Positions 10,238-22,900 of a DNA stretch of 64,000 bases are shown here, piece by piece; the first letter of the stretch is position 1; every line of letters starts with the position of its first letter. The notes below the pieces were generated by a model. The model was not told the origin of the DNA. It made no database searches and saw nothing but the letters and a program-made list of their open reading frames with translations. A program made the translations under genes and the position numbers. Location: NCBI RefSeq assembly GCF_000003815.2, contig NC_049997.1:16915306-16979305 (forward strand). The letters are read 5' to 3'. The stretch comes from Branchiostoma floridae. Taxonomy: Eukaryota; Chordata; Leptocardii; Amphioxiformes; Branchiostomatidae.

Positions 10238-12788
10238 TTACTCCACAACCTCCAGAGAATCGACATTCTCCGAACGGCGGAGTTGGGGGGAACGAAGACG
10301 AAACAGCTGCGCCTCCACTCCGCCAGGACAATCCCCTGTGGAAATATTTGTTAATAGTTAATTGCAAATTCTTGCCAGAGGGCCAATTGCATGCAACTAG
10401 TGTAGAATAGTATACATGTATCATGTGTATAGCTAAGTCTAGTTTCAAATAATTCGACTTCTTTTTCTAAAACAGTTGAAGACGAAGGATTTCACCTTTT
10501 CTGTAATGTGTGGGTCAACGTTATGTGATGTTAATAGGAGAGTATGTTTCTTTTTGTCTGTGTGTAAACACAGAAATTAGGATTGAACTCAGTGGCTATT
10601 CCCTTTCGTGATCAAAGAAGGAGCAATTTTGTCAAAAAATGTGTTTCGCCTTCCAACATGTTTGACGTACGTTTCTTCGCACACAGGTAACTTCTTTTAA
10701 CACCCTTTCTCTATTTCAATCGGTGGGCACTATTGTAGTAAATCTTACGTATCTTTTAAGAAACCATATACCATAATTTGACCTTGAAAGAGTGTCTCTT
10801 AAGCAAACAATCAGACCACAAAACATCTATGCCATATTAAGTACAATATGTCTTTCTACCACAGTGACTCAAGATTTAACATTTGGAATGTATTGCAGGA
10901 AGGTAATTTTTCATTTTTCGAAAAATATTATGTTTATGGCATTTCGCTTTTCATTACTCCTATAGTAACTTTTTAATGTGAGAATAAGTAGTCTAGGAGA
11001 AGACGAAACGTACCCTCGGGCATGAGTTCAGCGGACCTTTGTGGGTCCACAGTGATGACGCGGCTGGCAAGGCCATGCCAGGCGAACATGACGTCACCAG
11101 TCGGACCACCGGAGGGTTTCATCAGGAACACTCGAGGGTCAGCGGTTGTCTTGATGTCTTCGGGATTTTCTGGATCAAAACCTCCTTCCTGTAGAATAAC
11201 ATTCTTTTCCCTAGTATTTGGCTTAAACGCATCATTTGAAGCACGCCTGTGTGACCTTGAAATTAGATTTTGGACCACTTAGCGGTTTGTTACGGTACTA
11301 GATGACAGGAACATCATAGCTTGGAATATGAGGTTAGTAAACATTGTTCAATATACATTGCACAAATGACGAGAAAATACGACCAAAACATTTTTAAAGA
11401 TAAGACATTCATATTCTGTTATTTTGTGAGGATAATCAAATAGTTTAATCAATGCAAATGAAGACCTTATTTGCATTGGAATTTGACGAGAAAAACGCAC
11501 ACACACACATAATACATCAGTTGTAACGGTTAAGTCATTTGGCGAAGGTATGGAGTTATGGAACTCTTTCCGTCTGCCTTTCTTTACCACTTACCCTCAG
11601 AAAAACCTTGTCTGATTGCTTGCGCGATCGGCGAGCGTAGAAGAACTTGCCGGACACAGTAAACTCCATCACAACATAGGTGCCGTCTGTAGGTACCGAA
11701 GTTAGGTAGGTGTACAAGGTAACAAGCACTGGAAATATCAATAGAATAGAGGGAAGTAAGTTCAAAACTCATAACCGGATATTTTACAGCAAACTCGTCT
11801 AATGTGCAAATCTAATACTTACAAAGCAGAGGTTAGGTTCCGGGTGTTTTTTTACGTTTTATGCGTTTTTCAAATCAGGATTAATTTTCTAGATCTATGT
11901 TGTACTATTTTCCTTATGTCTTACGGCCATAAAGAAAACGGTATAACATAGAAAGCCCGATATAAATGCCTAAACTGCTTCGAGAGTACAAATCCGATCA
12001 GTTTGAGCTTCTAAAAGAGGTATGAATATGAATTATAATAATAAAAAAGTGATAATGACTTCATATACATGGTTTGCGATAAAATAGTGCACAGAACAAC
12101 GGGTTTCCAGTTTTCCTTTCCGTGTTCATCTTTTACTGTGTTTTCGAACAATAAACGTCAAAGTTGTAAACAAGATTTTTTAAAGGATATCAAATGCAAA
12201 GAAAAATTAGCAACAGGTGGAAAAGGCAGTTATCTTAACGATATAGCTTACTTGTGACATTTCCCCTTACCTTTGTTTTTGTTTCCTGGTGTAAGGGGGT
12301 AAGTCAATCCCAGCTGTCCTGTCGGTCTCCCATTCCTCCCTACTTTCTCAGTGAGGTATCCCCTGTACAACGGATTCCATATCATGGTAGGTGGCTGGAC
12401 AATGTCGAACTGAATCGGCTGGGGAAAAAGGGGTTAATCGCTATGATAAAAAATATACCTGATGTTGGCTATTACTAACATGCGAGACTATCGTCAGTTT
12501 TTTAGACTGTAGCAGGTGTTGCTATATAAACTTACAACGCTACTATTTCAATGAGCATCTATATGTTTGCCATTTAGCGATAGACATCCTTTAAAAGCAG
12601 TATTTTATTTGCATTGCCTCTTTCACACAGAAACTTTAGTCACATAAGACACGCACATAAACACATGGAGAGAGAGAGACAGACAGACAAACAGCCAGAC
12701 AGACAGACTTAAAACACAACCAACGCACGAATAATCAGCGACCAACTAGAGTCAAACTTACTATTGCTTCTTCACCCTTGTCTGCCAT
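10238..12788 (-). CDS. Gene copy C: intact five-exon IL-1-like beta-trefoil protein, 193 aa (reference copy)
   Basis: Exons on the minus strand: 12788-12762, 12418-12271, 11728-11595, 11188-11014, 10335-10238. All introns are GT/AG, phases 0,1,0,1; coding total 582 nt. Residues 1-9 are MADKGEEAI; exon 2 has PPTMIWNPLYRGYL; residues 59-103 have DGTYVVMEFTVSGKFFYA; residues 104-161 start EGGFDPENPED and include DPRVFLMKPSGG and FAWHGLASRVITV (138-150); the last exon has GGVEAQLFRL. There is no signal peptide or membrane segment. Strand order, spacing and the leaderless form resemble the interleukin-1/IL-18 fold: VVMEF for the IPVALGL strand of IL-1beta, FLMK for FVFNK, F-x-W-H-G...VIT for the F-x-S...YIS region. 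If so, it would be a cytosolic protein released without the secretory route to signal through receptors; that is inference. FGF-like or fascin-like trefoils are alternatives. Exon 2 could instead start nine bases later (CAG|TTC). Confidence 0.8.
12640..12720. repeat. CA/GA-rich simple tract at the start of intron 1, copy C
   Basis: acacgcacataaacacatgg, then gagagagagacagacagaca. It is imperfect, and begins about 40 bp after the exon 1 donor on the gene strand, matching the position of the TG tract in the other copies. Confidence 0.65.
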
Positions 12789-12842
12789 GTTGACGCGGTG
12801 GGCTGTGCTGCACACTTGCTCTTCCTTGTCAAAGTGTCATGC

Positions 12843-12867
12843 CTTTATATATTGCTGACTTTATATA
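12843..12867 (-). promoter_or_regulatory. Doubled TATA box of copy C
   Basis: TATATAAAG at 12851-12843 and 12867-12859 on the minus strand, 55-79 bp upstream of the ATG. The distal box is preceded by TATACCTGG and, further up, by CACGTCATTCCCACCTGTTA containing the TGACGT complement (about 12897-12902). Confidence 0.75.
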
Positions 12868-12902
12868 CCAGGTATACAAATAGTAACAGGTGGGAATGAC
12901 GT

Positions 12903-14375
12903 GAGTTGAATACACATCGTTTCCGTCTACAGACCAGAACTCAGCTGAAACAACAGTCAGGTAAGAGGACAATTTGCATAGGTTCTCTGAAGAGGAACCA
13001 TGTCATGACCCCAGCCGCCCCCCCCCCCTCCCCTCCAACAGTTCCTGACTATTCGTCTGTTCACTAAAATATGGCTGTTGGTGTCAAGTTACCCAGCTAG
13101 GACAATATACGCTCTGTCAGATTTCTCGTTAGTCGTCAGTACTGTAAGAGCTAACGTCAGAGTCCTTTCGGACAATCCGACATTTTGACGTTGGGAATGG
13201 TTTGTTTCCTTTTTGGACCCTATTCCTCACACACACACAGACACACACACGCACGCACACACACATGCACACAAGTAACATTACAGATTGTTTGAAAGGT
13301 AACAGGGCACTGCTGAAACCACTTCGTGAAAGGCTGTCTTTGTTTCAAAGTGTCTGTCTTCGCCTTTATTAGGCCACAACAAGCATGGCACCACCGCTCT
13401 TTAATTTTAGTCCGATTAGAAAAAAAAATCCTCTTCGGGATGGTCAGAATTTGCAACAAAAAAAAACAGTTTTGAAGCCTAATGGTTGCACTAGTAGAAG
13501 TGACATAAGCGATGTAGCCATGAGTTACAGAAGTTAAACTTGTCGGATAATTGTAAAAGCCTGACTCTGTTTGGGAAGTGCCTCCCATTACTCTTCTTTC
13601 ACATGACACAAGCCACGATTGTTCTTATTTGTAGCCGTAGACTATCTACTAGTGTATGTTTTTGGGACGGTGTGAAGGAATTCTTTACTTAGACTCTATC
13701 AGCGTGACAATGACCTCTGCACAGGTCAGGTAGATTGGTCAAAACAGAACAAGTGTTGAATGAAAACTGTTGTGTTATCTTAGTTTCCGTTGCAGGAAGG
13801 AGAACACAAAAACATTCTTGGCCTCACACAGAGACGGCCATAGTTCTCGTTAATATTTTTTGTGGTCGTGTTTTATGATTGTTAAAACAACTGTTTCATA
13901 ACTCGATCAGCTTTGGGGGAGGCATCGCTGTGAAATTTAGTATATTGACAGATGTACATGTAAGCAAAACAATGGCCAGATTTTATTGTACTTCAAGTTG
14001 TTTTCTAAGCTAAACAACCCTGGTTGTGTCATTGTCATGGCAAGGCGTTCTTTTGTTTTTTTTAGAATGCCAGGAGGTGGACCCAACCAGCAAAAGTTTT
14101 ACACGACAGGGCCGTACTATAGGTCAGTCACATTTCCTATGGTATCAATAATAAAACAACATGCATTTTATTTTAATATTTTTTAAAATATTTTGCCTAA
14201 GGGGACTGTTGATCCTGTGCTCCACACTTGATCTTCCTGTCAGCTCAGAACAAAACTCGGCACAGAAATGTGGGACCAAGACTCAGCCAGTCAATCTATG
14301 CGCCGGTTTTATAAATGGTAAAATGACATGTATGTTGAAGAAACGTAAGTCTTGAAAGAAAAGAAAGAAAGAAAG

Positions 14376-14407
<32 letters not shown>

Positions 14408-14540
14408 AAAACAATTGAGTAAGGGAGGAAGGAAGAAGGAAAGAAGGAAAAGAGAAAGAAAGCTTAGGACCAACTTTAGTCAAAGCGCAAAAGTGAGGAT
14501 CAGAGCCGTGTTTTTGTTTTCAATGTTTGTTCATTTACTG
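12903..14540. repeat. Upstream region of copy C with partial U-block and remnant promoter
   Basis: 13226-13275 is a CA-rich tract. 13605-13915 is a partial U-block (cacaagccacgattgttctt, gacctctgcacaggtcaggt, gtcaaaacagaacaagtgtt). 14210-14330 resembles the 5' leader and promoter region of the minus-strand copies (gtcagctcagaacaaaactc, cagaaatgtgggaccaagac) but has no exon 1. 14357-14460 is a GAAA/GGAA tract. Confidence 0.55.
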
Positions 14541-14544
14541 ACAG

Positions 14545-15069
14545 ACTGGAGCCTTTGATCCATCATATCCAGAAAGTCCCGAAGACATCACGACACCTGA
14601 CGGTCCACGAGTATTTCTGATGAAACCAACTGAGCTCGCAGGGTCATTGGAAGGCTATTTATCTATGAAAAATCAGATATAGATTATATATGAAGACACA
14701 AAGCATCAACATTAAAATCGAGGAGGAAAACCTGCACTCGTGATAAATATGCTGACTGTTAAAAACAATTTTGAAAGATAGGTTGAAAGTAGATGAAAGC
14801 TTAATAAACTTTTCTTGCTGCGCCTCATATGATGGTAAATGATGATGATGATGAACACTCTAGAAAGACAAAATAAGAAGTTTTTTTTTAACTAAAAGAT
14901 TCATAACCTCAATTTTTCCACAGGAGAAAAGTCGACAGGGCCCGTGGAGGCTCAGCTGTTTCAATTGTTGTCACCGGAATTCAAACTTTCGGATGACCGC
15001 GATGCATTGGAGGTTGTTTTGCCACCTCCAACCGAACAGCCAGACAAACATCTGCATACCGAGCTCTAG
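14545..15069 (+). pseudogene. Gene copy D: broken plus-strand relic (exons 4 and 5 only)
   Basis: An exon 4-like segment starts at 14545 after ACAG: TGAFDPSYPESPEDITT, then GPRVFLMKPTEL, then the reading diverges and hits TAG at 14680-14682 before any F-x-W-H-G strand or phase-1 donor. Exon 5 (14924-15069) is well kept: acceptor CACAG, phase 1, GPVEAQLFQLLSPEFKL, RDALEVVLPPP, and a tail longer than in copies B and C ending HLHTEL, stop TAG. No exons 1-3 are found to the left in the plus orientation. It is most likely an inverted partial duplicate that has decayed. Confidence 0.65.
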
Positions 15070-16942
15070 ATGGAACACCCACCTGGATTAAGTCACTCTC
15101 GTTCGTGTAACATGGGGCATACTTTCGTGAAATTAAGACATATTCAAGACACTTAAGTTTTTAATATGTTCAAAATCATCCCAAAAATTGGCGTTAAGTG
15201 CCTGTTTAATACTCAATATGGACAAAAATGTCAAAAAAAATTTGAGCTACGCGTAGCTAGTATACTCTAGTTTAAGATACCTTCTTGTTTTTCTATTTCA
15301 CATATCTTTTTCATATTCGGTGATTCTCTAACATACGTGAAATTAGCACTGATGAAACGATGCCTTAAATAGTTCAGGTCATAAAAATTTTTATAATTGT
15401 TTCCAAACAAAACGAAAATGGATACAAGAATGTTAGCATCGAAGCAAGCTGCTAGCTTCACGGTGCATTTTCCCTTTTTACGTGTATATCATATCCCAGA
15501 TATATTGTGTGAATTTGGACGAGAGTACTTCATAATCTTCAGACGGGTATCTGAAATGCCTTTATATTTTAGTAGGTAAGATACCTACCGCTTTAAGATT
15601 TTCTAGAGATTATCTTAGTTCATCAACATTTAGGTTTTACCACATTACTTTTGTGACGTGAGACATTTACTGGAGCTTTTCTTGTGTCGTGCCAACAATT
15701 AATATTAAAATGAATTGACAAAAGTAGCAAAATCAATCGAAATGTCCATGTGTCTTTTTATTACATAACAATACAGCACTTAACACGGATTGTATGCAAT
15801 TGGTAGGCCTGGTTATCCCGCGCTCAAAAAACTAAATCATCTATTTTGTGGTCAAATGTAGGATTTCAAATGACAACAATATAACGGTAGTTGCTGTTGG
15901 GACGTTAACATGGTGCATTGGCGCCCCCTAGCGTTAGGACACATCACTACACTGTATTGTCTCAATATTTCTACACCATGATAAAGATTGTCAATGATAG
16001 ATAAGTATCATAATTTTTCATAAGCTTGCAGCTTATTTTGTTACACTTAGTGCGGAAGGGCCAGTGTGACTTCCAATGGTCAGTGCTGAGTCAGTCAATT
16101 AGTCAGTCAGTCATCCAGCTGTGAGTCGGTCTGTCAGTCAGTCAGTTGGTCTGTCATTCAGTCAGTGAGTAGGTCAGTCATTCAGTCGGTCGGTTGCTCA
16201 GTTGGTCAGTCATGTGTCGGTCGGTCAGTCAGTCAGACGGTCGGTCACTAGTCAGTCGGTCTGTCAGCCAGTAAGTGAACAAACAAAGCAAAACAAACTC
16301 CTGTCGTGGAATGTATTTGACCGAAAATTCACATGAAAACCGGACTGACGAAGCCTACCTACGCCGTTCAGAAAATAAAAACAATCAGTCAAGTCATGAG
16401 AAAATATTTCTTCTTGTCCGTTCGACTCACCCATTCCCACCTGTTTCTATCAGTAGTCCTCTTACACGTATTTGTTTATGGAAGTTAGAGTCTTGGGTAG
16501 AATCTACAAAATATGTGAAAATGAGCTTAAGTTTGTCTGCTCGCTTTTCCTATAACTTAAGGTCGTTTTCCTATAAAAAAAAACACTTTGAAATGACCCC
16601 CAGCGCAGGTCACCATACTGCAGCCGACACACGGAAGTAGCGGGAACAGGATTCGTGCGTGACATTCTACCCAGCCAAACAAACATCGTAACCCAGTTCA
16701 TACAGCCTCAAAACTTACGTATTTCTCTATTATCCATCACAGTTTCCGACTCGCTGATGGGCACAGAAAAATTTCTGTGGATTTTCAAAAACTGAGACGT
16801 ACTATTTTGTGCCCGACCTACTTTTGACCACGGGGGTCGACCATAAATACTGTGTTATGCGACCATAATTCTACAGCAGATAATTTCCCTACGCATGCGC
16901 ACTATGCAGTCGAACAGAAACCTGCGGGGCAGAAATTCAGTT
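15070..16942. other. Intergenic, with a TCAG simple repeat
   Basis: No exon is recognised. 16084-16270 is an imperfect (TCAG/GGTC)n tract (gtcagtcagtcat, ggtcggtcagtcagtcagac). Open frames at 15267-15579 and 16275-16701 have no splice or homology support. Confidence 0.5.
15920..15933 (-). promoter_or_regulatory. Best CTCF-like motif in the window
   Basis: The plus strand reads ggcgccccctagcg; the minus strand reads CGCTAGGGGGCGCC. By eye about 12 of 14 positions fit the CTCF core as I remember it (CCASYAGRKGGCRS). It lies between the A-C block and copy E. Occupancy is not shown by sequence. Confidence 0.35.
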
Positions 16943-19900
16943 TCACCCCAGGTTAATGTCCAGTCCATGGACAGTTGTAGCATTATCGTCGCTAGCGCTC
17001 TCGTCCGACTCGGTTACTGCGTCTTCTACTTTAAACAGCTGCGCCTCCACTGATGAATTCCCTGTGAAAACATTTCAAGTTCTTTGTCAATCTTATTCAT
17101 CTTTCAAAGAAACATTTTCTGTTCATTTTTTGTTTAATTTTCAACCTCATATTTGCTTTTGTCCTACATCTGATCCACATTTTTATCTAATAACCTACAT
17201 GCATGTTTGCTGATAAACAAAATTCGGAATGTGCTGCAACATAATCAATGTTTACTATGGTATGTTTCTATTATCTACAGTTACATGTAGTTACTATCGT
17301 ACAACATGAAGTTTACACTTTCCAAAATGCTACCGTACAATATCATAGGTTTACGACAGTGCCGTATAACAATAGGGTTCAAAGTTCAAATATTTTCTAA
17401 TGTAGTTATACGAGTAAAACGCAGCAAAGTACGACATTTTTTTGTCAATTCCCCCAAAGAAATTATTATTGTATGCTCTAAATACCGGGAAGGCAATAAT
17501 ATACTATTTTAGTCAACAATGGTATTGACTATTGGACAATTGTATTGAATACTAAACTATGTTTTTTTTTTAAATTATCAATTTTATGGGTTTTAACCGA
17601 GTTTGACAAGTTGAGAGACAGAAGGAAACGATTACGGGGAGTTTAGATAGGTGACAACAACTCCATACAAGTTAAACAGCGACAAACGAACTAAACATTG
17701 AAATGCTGTACCTTCGGTACTGAATTTAGCGTGTCTCTTTATCTTCTTAGGCCGAAGGGTGATAAAGCGGGCCTTGCTTTTGTCGTTTGGCTGTTGCTGG
17801 GAGGCAACACACGAGGCGAACATGACATCTCGCCCACTCACTTTCTTCAGGAACACACGTGGGTCGGCAGTTGTCGTGATGTCTTCGGCGTTTGGCGTTG
17901 TAAAACTGTCGTCCTATCAGCAAAAAACAACAACAACACAAACAAATAAAAAAATGGTGTGATACCCTTATTTCACATAAATATGCTCCACAAAAATGTA
18001 TATTAGATAATGTAGTTAGCAAACTTAATGCCACTTTCTTTATCTCAATTCGTTGTTCCTCACCTTCGCTTCGGCCAGAACAATGGAGTTTTTTTTCTTG
18101 GCGAAGATGTACCGTTTAGACTCCGAAAATTGCAACACAACGTAGGTCCCATCATTTGCAGCTGGTTTACTCTTGTAGCTGTACACTAGCACGGACGCTG
18201 AAAAGAAAATAAACAGTCTGAAGATCTCAGACCTCCATGAAATATCTAGAGTTTGCTTTACATGACTTGTTCCATTTTATTCTATGACGTGTAATCAACA
18301 TATAATCCATGCCCATTGCAATCGAAGCTCTCCATTGTCAAATTACACAAAGTGTAACTGTATGATTTATTATTCTTTATTAAATTTCAGGCATGCACTA
18401 CTGGCCCATAGCAGCACATACAATTAAAAACCAGGAGACATATATACGAGGGTGGGTCAGAAAGTCATGCAAGTGGTTTCATAACAGAGTCGTTCTTTGA
18501 TCGAATGATTTGAAATTTGGCACAAAGGTTAAGACATATCTCCTCTTGACAATGAAATATCTAACTTTGTTGCTCATTATCTTATGAGTGATTGAGCTGC
18601 TTTCAAGTTGACCACACCCTTGGTATCCCGTCAGATGAAAAGTGAGGTCCAATTAACGTACAATTAAGAATTTCCCTAAACCAATTTTTGCCATTGTAGG
18701 AGACTAAGCCTGCACATGTAATAAGCTGTATTTCTCTATACGCCACATGCTCAATTTCAACTCTGAAATCCGATCAGTTTTTCTTTTTTCGTTGCTGGTG
18801 TAGAGTGAGGTATACGCGGTCTTCAGGGTCATGAGATCTGCGGTGTTATGATTAAAACTTTCTGTAGCCTTCTTTCCCATTAACAAAGAGGAATGAAACT
18901 TAACACAATTTTTTGGCCTTTAAACAGTTAATAGCTGTGTAAAGTTTCGTTTCTTTTGGTTAATGGAAAAGTAGTCTTTTACCAACAACTCACGAATTCG
19001 TGTATAAATCCAACAGCTCTATTACACAACTTACTGCATCCTAGCAGCTGTAAATAAAGAACCATTACGAGTTCAGAGATGAAAATTGGCACGCAACCTA
19101 TAGAAACATTTGGTATCATACATGTATAATTTCAACCTCCTACATTGATTTTCAATGGGGCAGATTTAGAGGAATTGATAGTCTGACAAGCTACCAATGG
19201 TGTGTTCATCTTGAAATCAACTCAGTTGCTCATAAAATGATAAAGACCAAATTTAAAACAATCAATCTCAAGAAGACATATACCTCTACTTTTGTGCCAA
19301 ATTTCAACTCAATTGATTAAAAAACGAGTCTGTTATGAAACCACTTGCATTACTTTCTGACTCACCCTCGTACAATCATATAATACGGAGTGGGTATACA
19401 GCCGGTGGGATACAATATGATGATGCTTGAAATAGATACAAAATGAAAGCATTACCGCTTGTAGACAAGATCAACATAGTGTTGTCAGTAGTTACAGGGA
19501 GTGAACATGTCTGAATGAATTGTAAGCTTAAAATAAAAATCCTAACGTAATACTTAAGCAGGCCATTTTGACATTTTCATTCATTATGCAAAAATGATAT
19601 TTACGTTAGCATAATCTATGCATGGTAATATTTTCATTTAGCTCACGCATGCATGTCACATGCAGGAGTATGAAATATAACATAACTTGAAGACGTCGAC
19701 CAATCAGAAGCATTCAATTAATCTGTTCTGACGCCGTTACATCTCCAGTGGACATTAAACGTAGACTTCGTTCTCTATTGAATTATTAGGTAGTTTTAGC
19801 GAAAGATGAGGCCTTATGGCACCATATACAACTCGGTGCGGGTCATTAACCCTTATCTGTTCACCACGAACGAATCATAGCACACTATTATCCACTATTC

Positions 19901-22900
19901 TTATTTTGCATAATTTGAATTTCAACAAGATATTATTTCCAAAGCAAGTTGTAAAAGAAAATGCCGGTGCAGTTCCATAACAAACGACTACAGAAGCCTA
20001 AACCACTTCGTCTTGACATTAAAAATTAATACCATGGATCATAGAATGTCAATCAATAGAACCCACGTTACCTAGATACAAGGGCGGTTCAAAAAGTAAT
20101 GCCAGTGGTTTCATAACAGGCTCATTTTTGCATCGATTGAGTTGAAATTTGGCATGAAAGTACAAGAATGCATCCTCCTGAGATTGAAATATCTCAACTT
20201 GTTGTTCAGATTTTTATGAGTGACTGAGTTGAGTTCAAGGTGACCACACCCTTGTTATCCCGTGGGAAGAAATTAGAGGGTCAATTAACGTGCGATTAAT
20301 AATGTCCCTGAATCACTTGAAGTTATTGTAAGAAACTAGAATTGCACATGTATCAAGTTGCATTTCTCTATAAGCCATATGCCTATTTTCATCTTTTAAG
20401 TCCAATCATTTCTTCTTTTTTCGTTCCTGGGGAGAAGTGAGGTAGTCAAGGTCGTAATTAGCGGTGGATTAGGGGTGGGCTGCTTAAAGTTTCCGTAACC
20501 GACTTTTTTATTAACTGACAAAAATCAAACTTAGCACACTTTTTGGTCTTGAAACAGTTAATAATTGTTTTGTATCTTTTGGCTAATGAAAAAGCAGTCT
20601 ACAAAAACCTTTATTGAACAAATCACGTATTTGGCTATTAATCAAACAACCTGTAATATAGCAACTCGCTCCATACTAGTAGCTGTACAAGATTAACCAA
20701 TGAGAGTTCAAACATGGAATTTGGCATGTCATCTATAGAGACGTTTGTTATTATACAGGTGACATTTCAGTTTCCTACAATAGTTTTAAAATGGTAAGAT
20801 CTAGAGGAACTGATCTCCTGACAAGCTTCTAAGAGTGTGGCCATCTTGAACTCAACTCAGTTGCTCATAAAAATCTGAACCACAAATTGAGATATTTCAA
20901 CCTCAAGAGGATGTATTCTTGTACCTTGGTACCAAATTTCAACTCATTCGATGAAAAAATGAGCCTGTTATAAAACCAGTGGCATTACTTTCTGAACCGC
21001 CCTCGTATAAGAGCAATCCGTTCATGTATATCTTCTTGAGTTATGCTGACCAAATAATGCCAAACACAAATAAAACCACAAACATATAAGAGACATAAAA
21101 GGTAGAAATGAAACATCTTGGGGGCTCAATGGAAAGCGGCAACTGTTTGTCAGTTAATCTTATCTAAAATGTGAATCATAAGAAGAAAAAAATACTTGGC
21201 GCGTTGCACGTTTGGTATTATTATCAGGGTTTGTATAATTATTGAATGTTATTCCGGCAAAGGCAGCTAATCTACCAGTTTTTACCTAAGTTGAGGTACG
21301 TAGTTTGATTCCCCCTGTCCCAATGGGTACTTATGAGAAAGCAGAGTCATCTCACTTATGGATCATGATCAAATACAGATTCCATCGTGTATATGGAGTG
21401 TTTTCTTCCAACAAAGATGAAAACTTTTGAGTGTTCCCTGTACCTTGCTTGTTAGCGGCTGTCAAGCTTTCAATCCAGTTCACCCCCCATATGTTCTGCC
21501 ATGGCTGCCCTTTCCAGAACTTGAACCGGTACAGTCTTGGTATGAGGTAGCCGTCGAACGTCGTGTTCGTGCTCTGTATCACTCGTAGTTGTGGATCGGA
21601 ATTATCCTTCTTCAGCTGAATCGTGTGCAGAAAAGGTTGATCGTCATAGTTCCGAAAACGATATCTAGTAATGGTTATATAAGGCCACAGCAAGTAATTT
21701 TTAGGATGACATCCTCTACATACTGCACAAATAACTGCAATAAGAATAAAACGCATATCACAGGTTGTGTCTTTAGTTTAGGCTCAATATTTTCTGGTTA
21801 TCGCTAAAGCTAATGTAAAATATTTTATATGTTCCGTAATTCCCAATTATCGTTGTTCGTAGTATTTTTTGGTGTTGGAGATTTGGTCGTGCGGCGAATA
21901 CTTCCGGATATTAGTGCGCTACAGTTGCGTCACCTGATTACCAAGGCCGTCCAGTCGATTTGTGTTTTTGGTGTGTTAGCGCCATCGGAATTTGTGGAAA
22001 ACGATTTTTTGTTCCTTTTTCTTGATGAAACAGAAAATGTTAGGCATTATCCGAGGACAACTTGCCTTTTTCGTCCAGTGGCCTGTAAATATTGCCCAAG
22101 ATTAGCAGTTTTGGAGTGAACAGTTGATTTGATTTATAGTTTTTTTACGAAAAATAAATTTTCCACAGAAAATGTCAACTACGAATGTCAGTCAGTGAAA
22201 AGGCACCCCTTTCCATCGGAAACATTGAATTGTCTTAAAAGCGATGATGAGAGAAGCGCTAGCACCTTTCTGAAAAAAAAAAACAAGAGACCGGCAAATT
22301 GTTGAAAAAACTCGTACCGATACCATATGTCATGTGTTTGAGGGTCCTATCTTAGAATAAAACAGATTTCGAAACTTTACTTCATAATTATTCAAATTAC
22401 CCCGACTTGGATAACCACGGTATGCTTATTTAAACCATCATTTAAGCTATCCACATTCCAGAATCATGACGATTCGCTGGCCAAGTAGACTTATTCTCTT
22501 TCAAATTTCGAAATAAAATTGATGCATGCATTTTCAAAACATTGTCTTCCTCGCAACAGCAACACGAGATTTCAAAACCGGAAGCTCCGCTTCATTCATT
22601 CATCAAGTATAAAGACAATACATACAAGCCATTCTTGAGTTATCGTGTTCACAGACACATAGACACACACAAGATCGAGCGTTCCCGAAAGCATATCCTT
22701 CTTGGCGAAAGAAATAAAGCAAATACAAACACTATTTAAACTGGGCTGTCATCATCGGAAATATCCGAATGGAGATCATCTATGCGTTGGCAGAAAAAAA
22801 TATATAAGACAATCATGTACGTGCCTCCTGTTTCTACTTTTTTTCCCTGAGGCCTCTCTCCTTCTCTCCTTTCTTTATTTCTATGTCTATCTTTCTGTTT

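Noticed and set aside
14066-14122. Possible isolated exon (MPGGGPNQQKFYTTGPYY) with AG and GT borders
   Set aside because: A good-looking 57-bp segment, but it has no partner exons, does not resemble the family, and borders of this quality arise by chance.
21829-22119. 96-aa plus-strand frame
   Set aside because: It lies in intron 1 of copy E on the opposite strand, with no recognisable motifs and no conserved partner elsewhere in the window.
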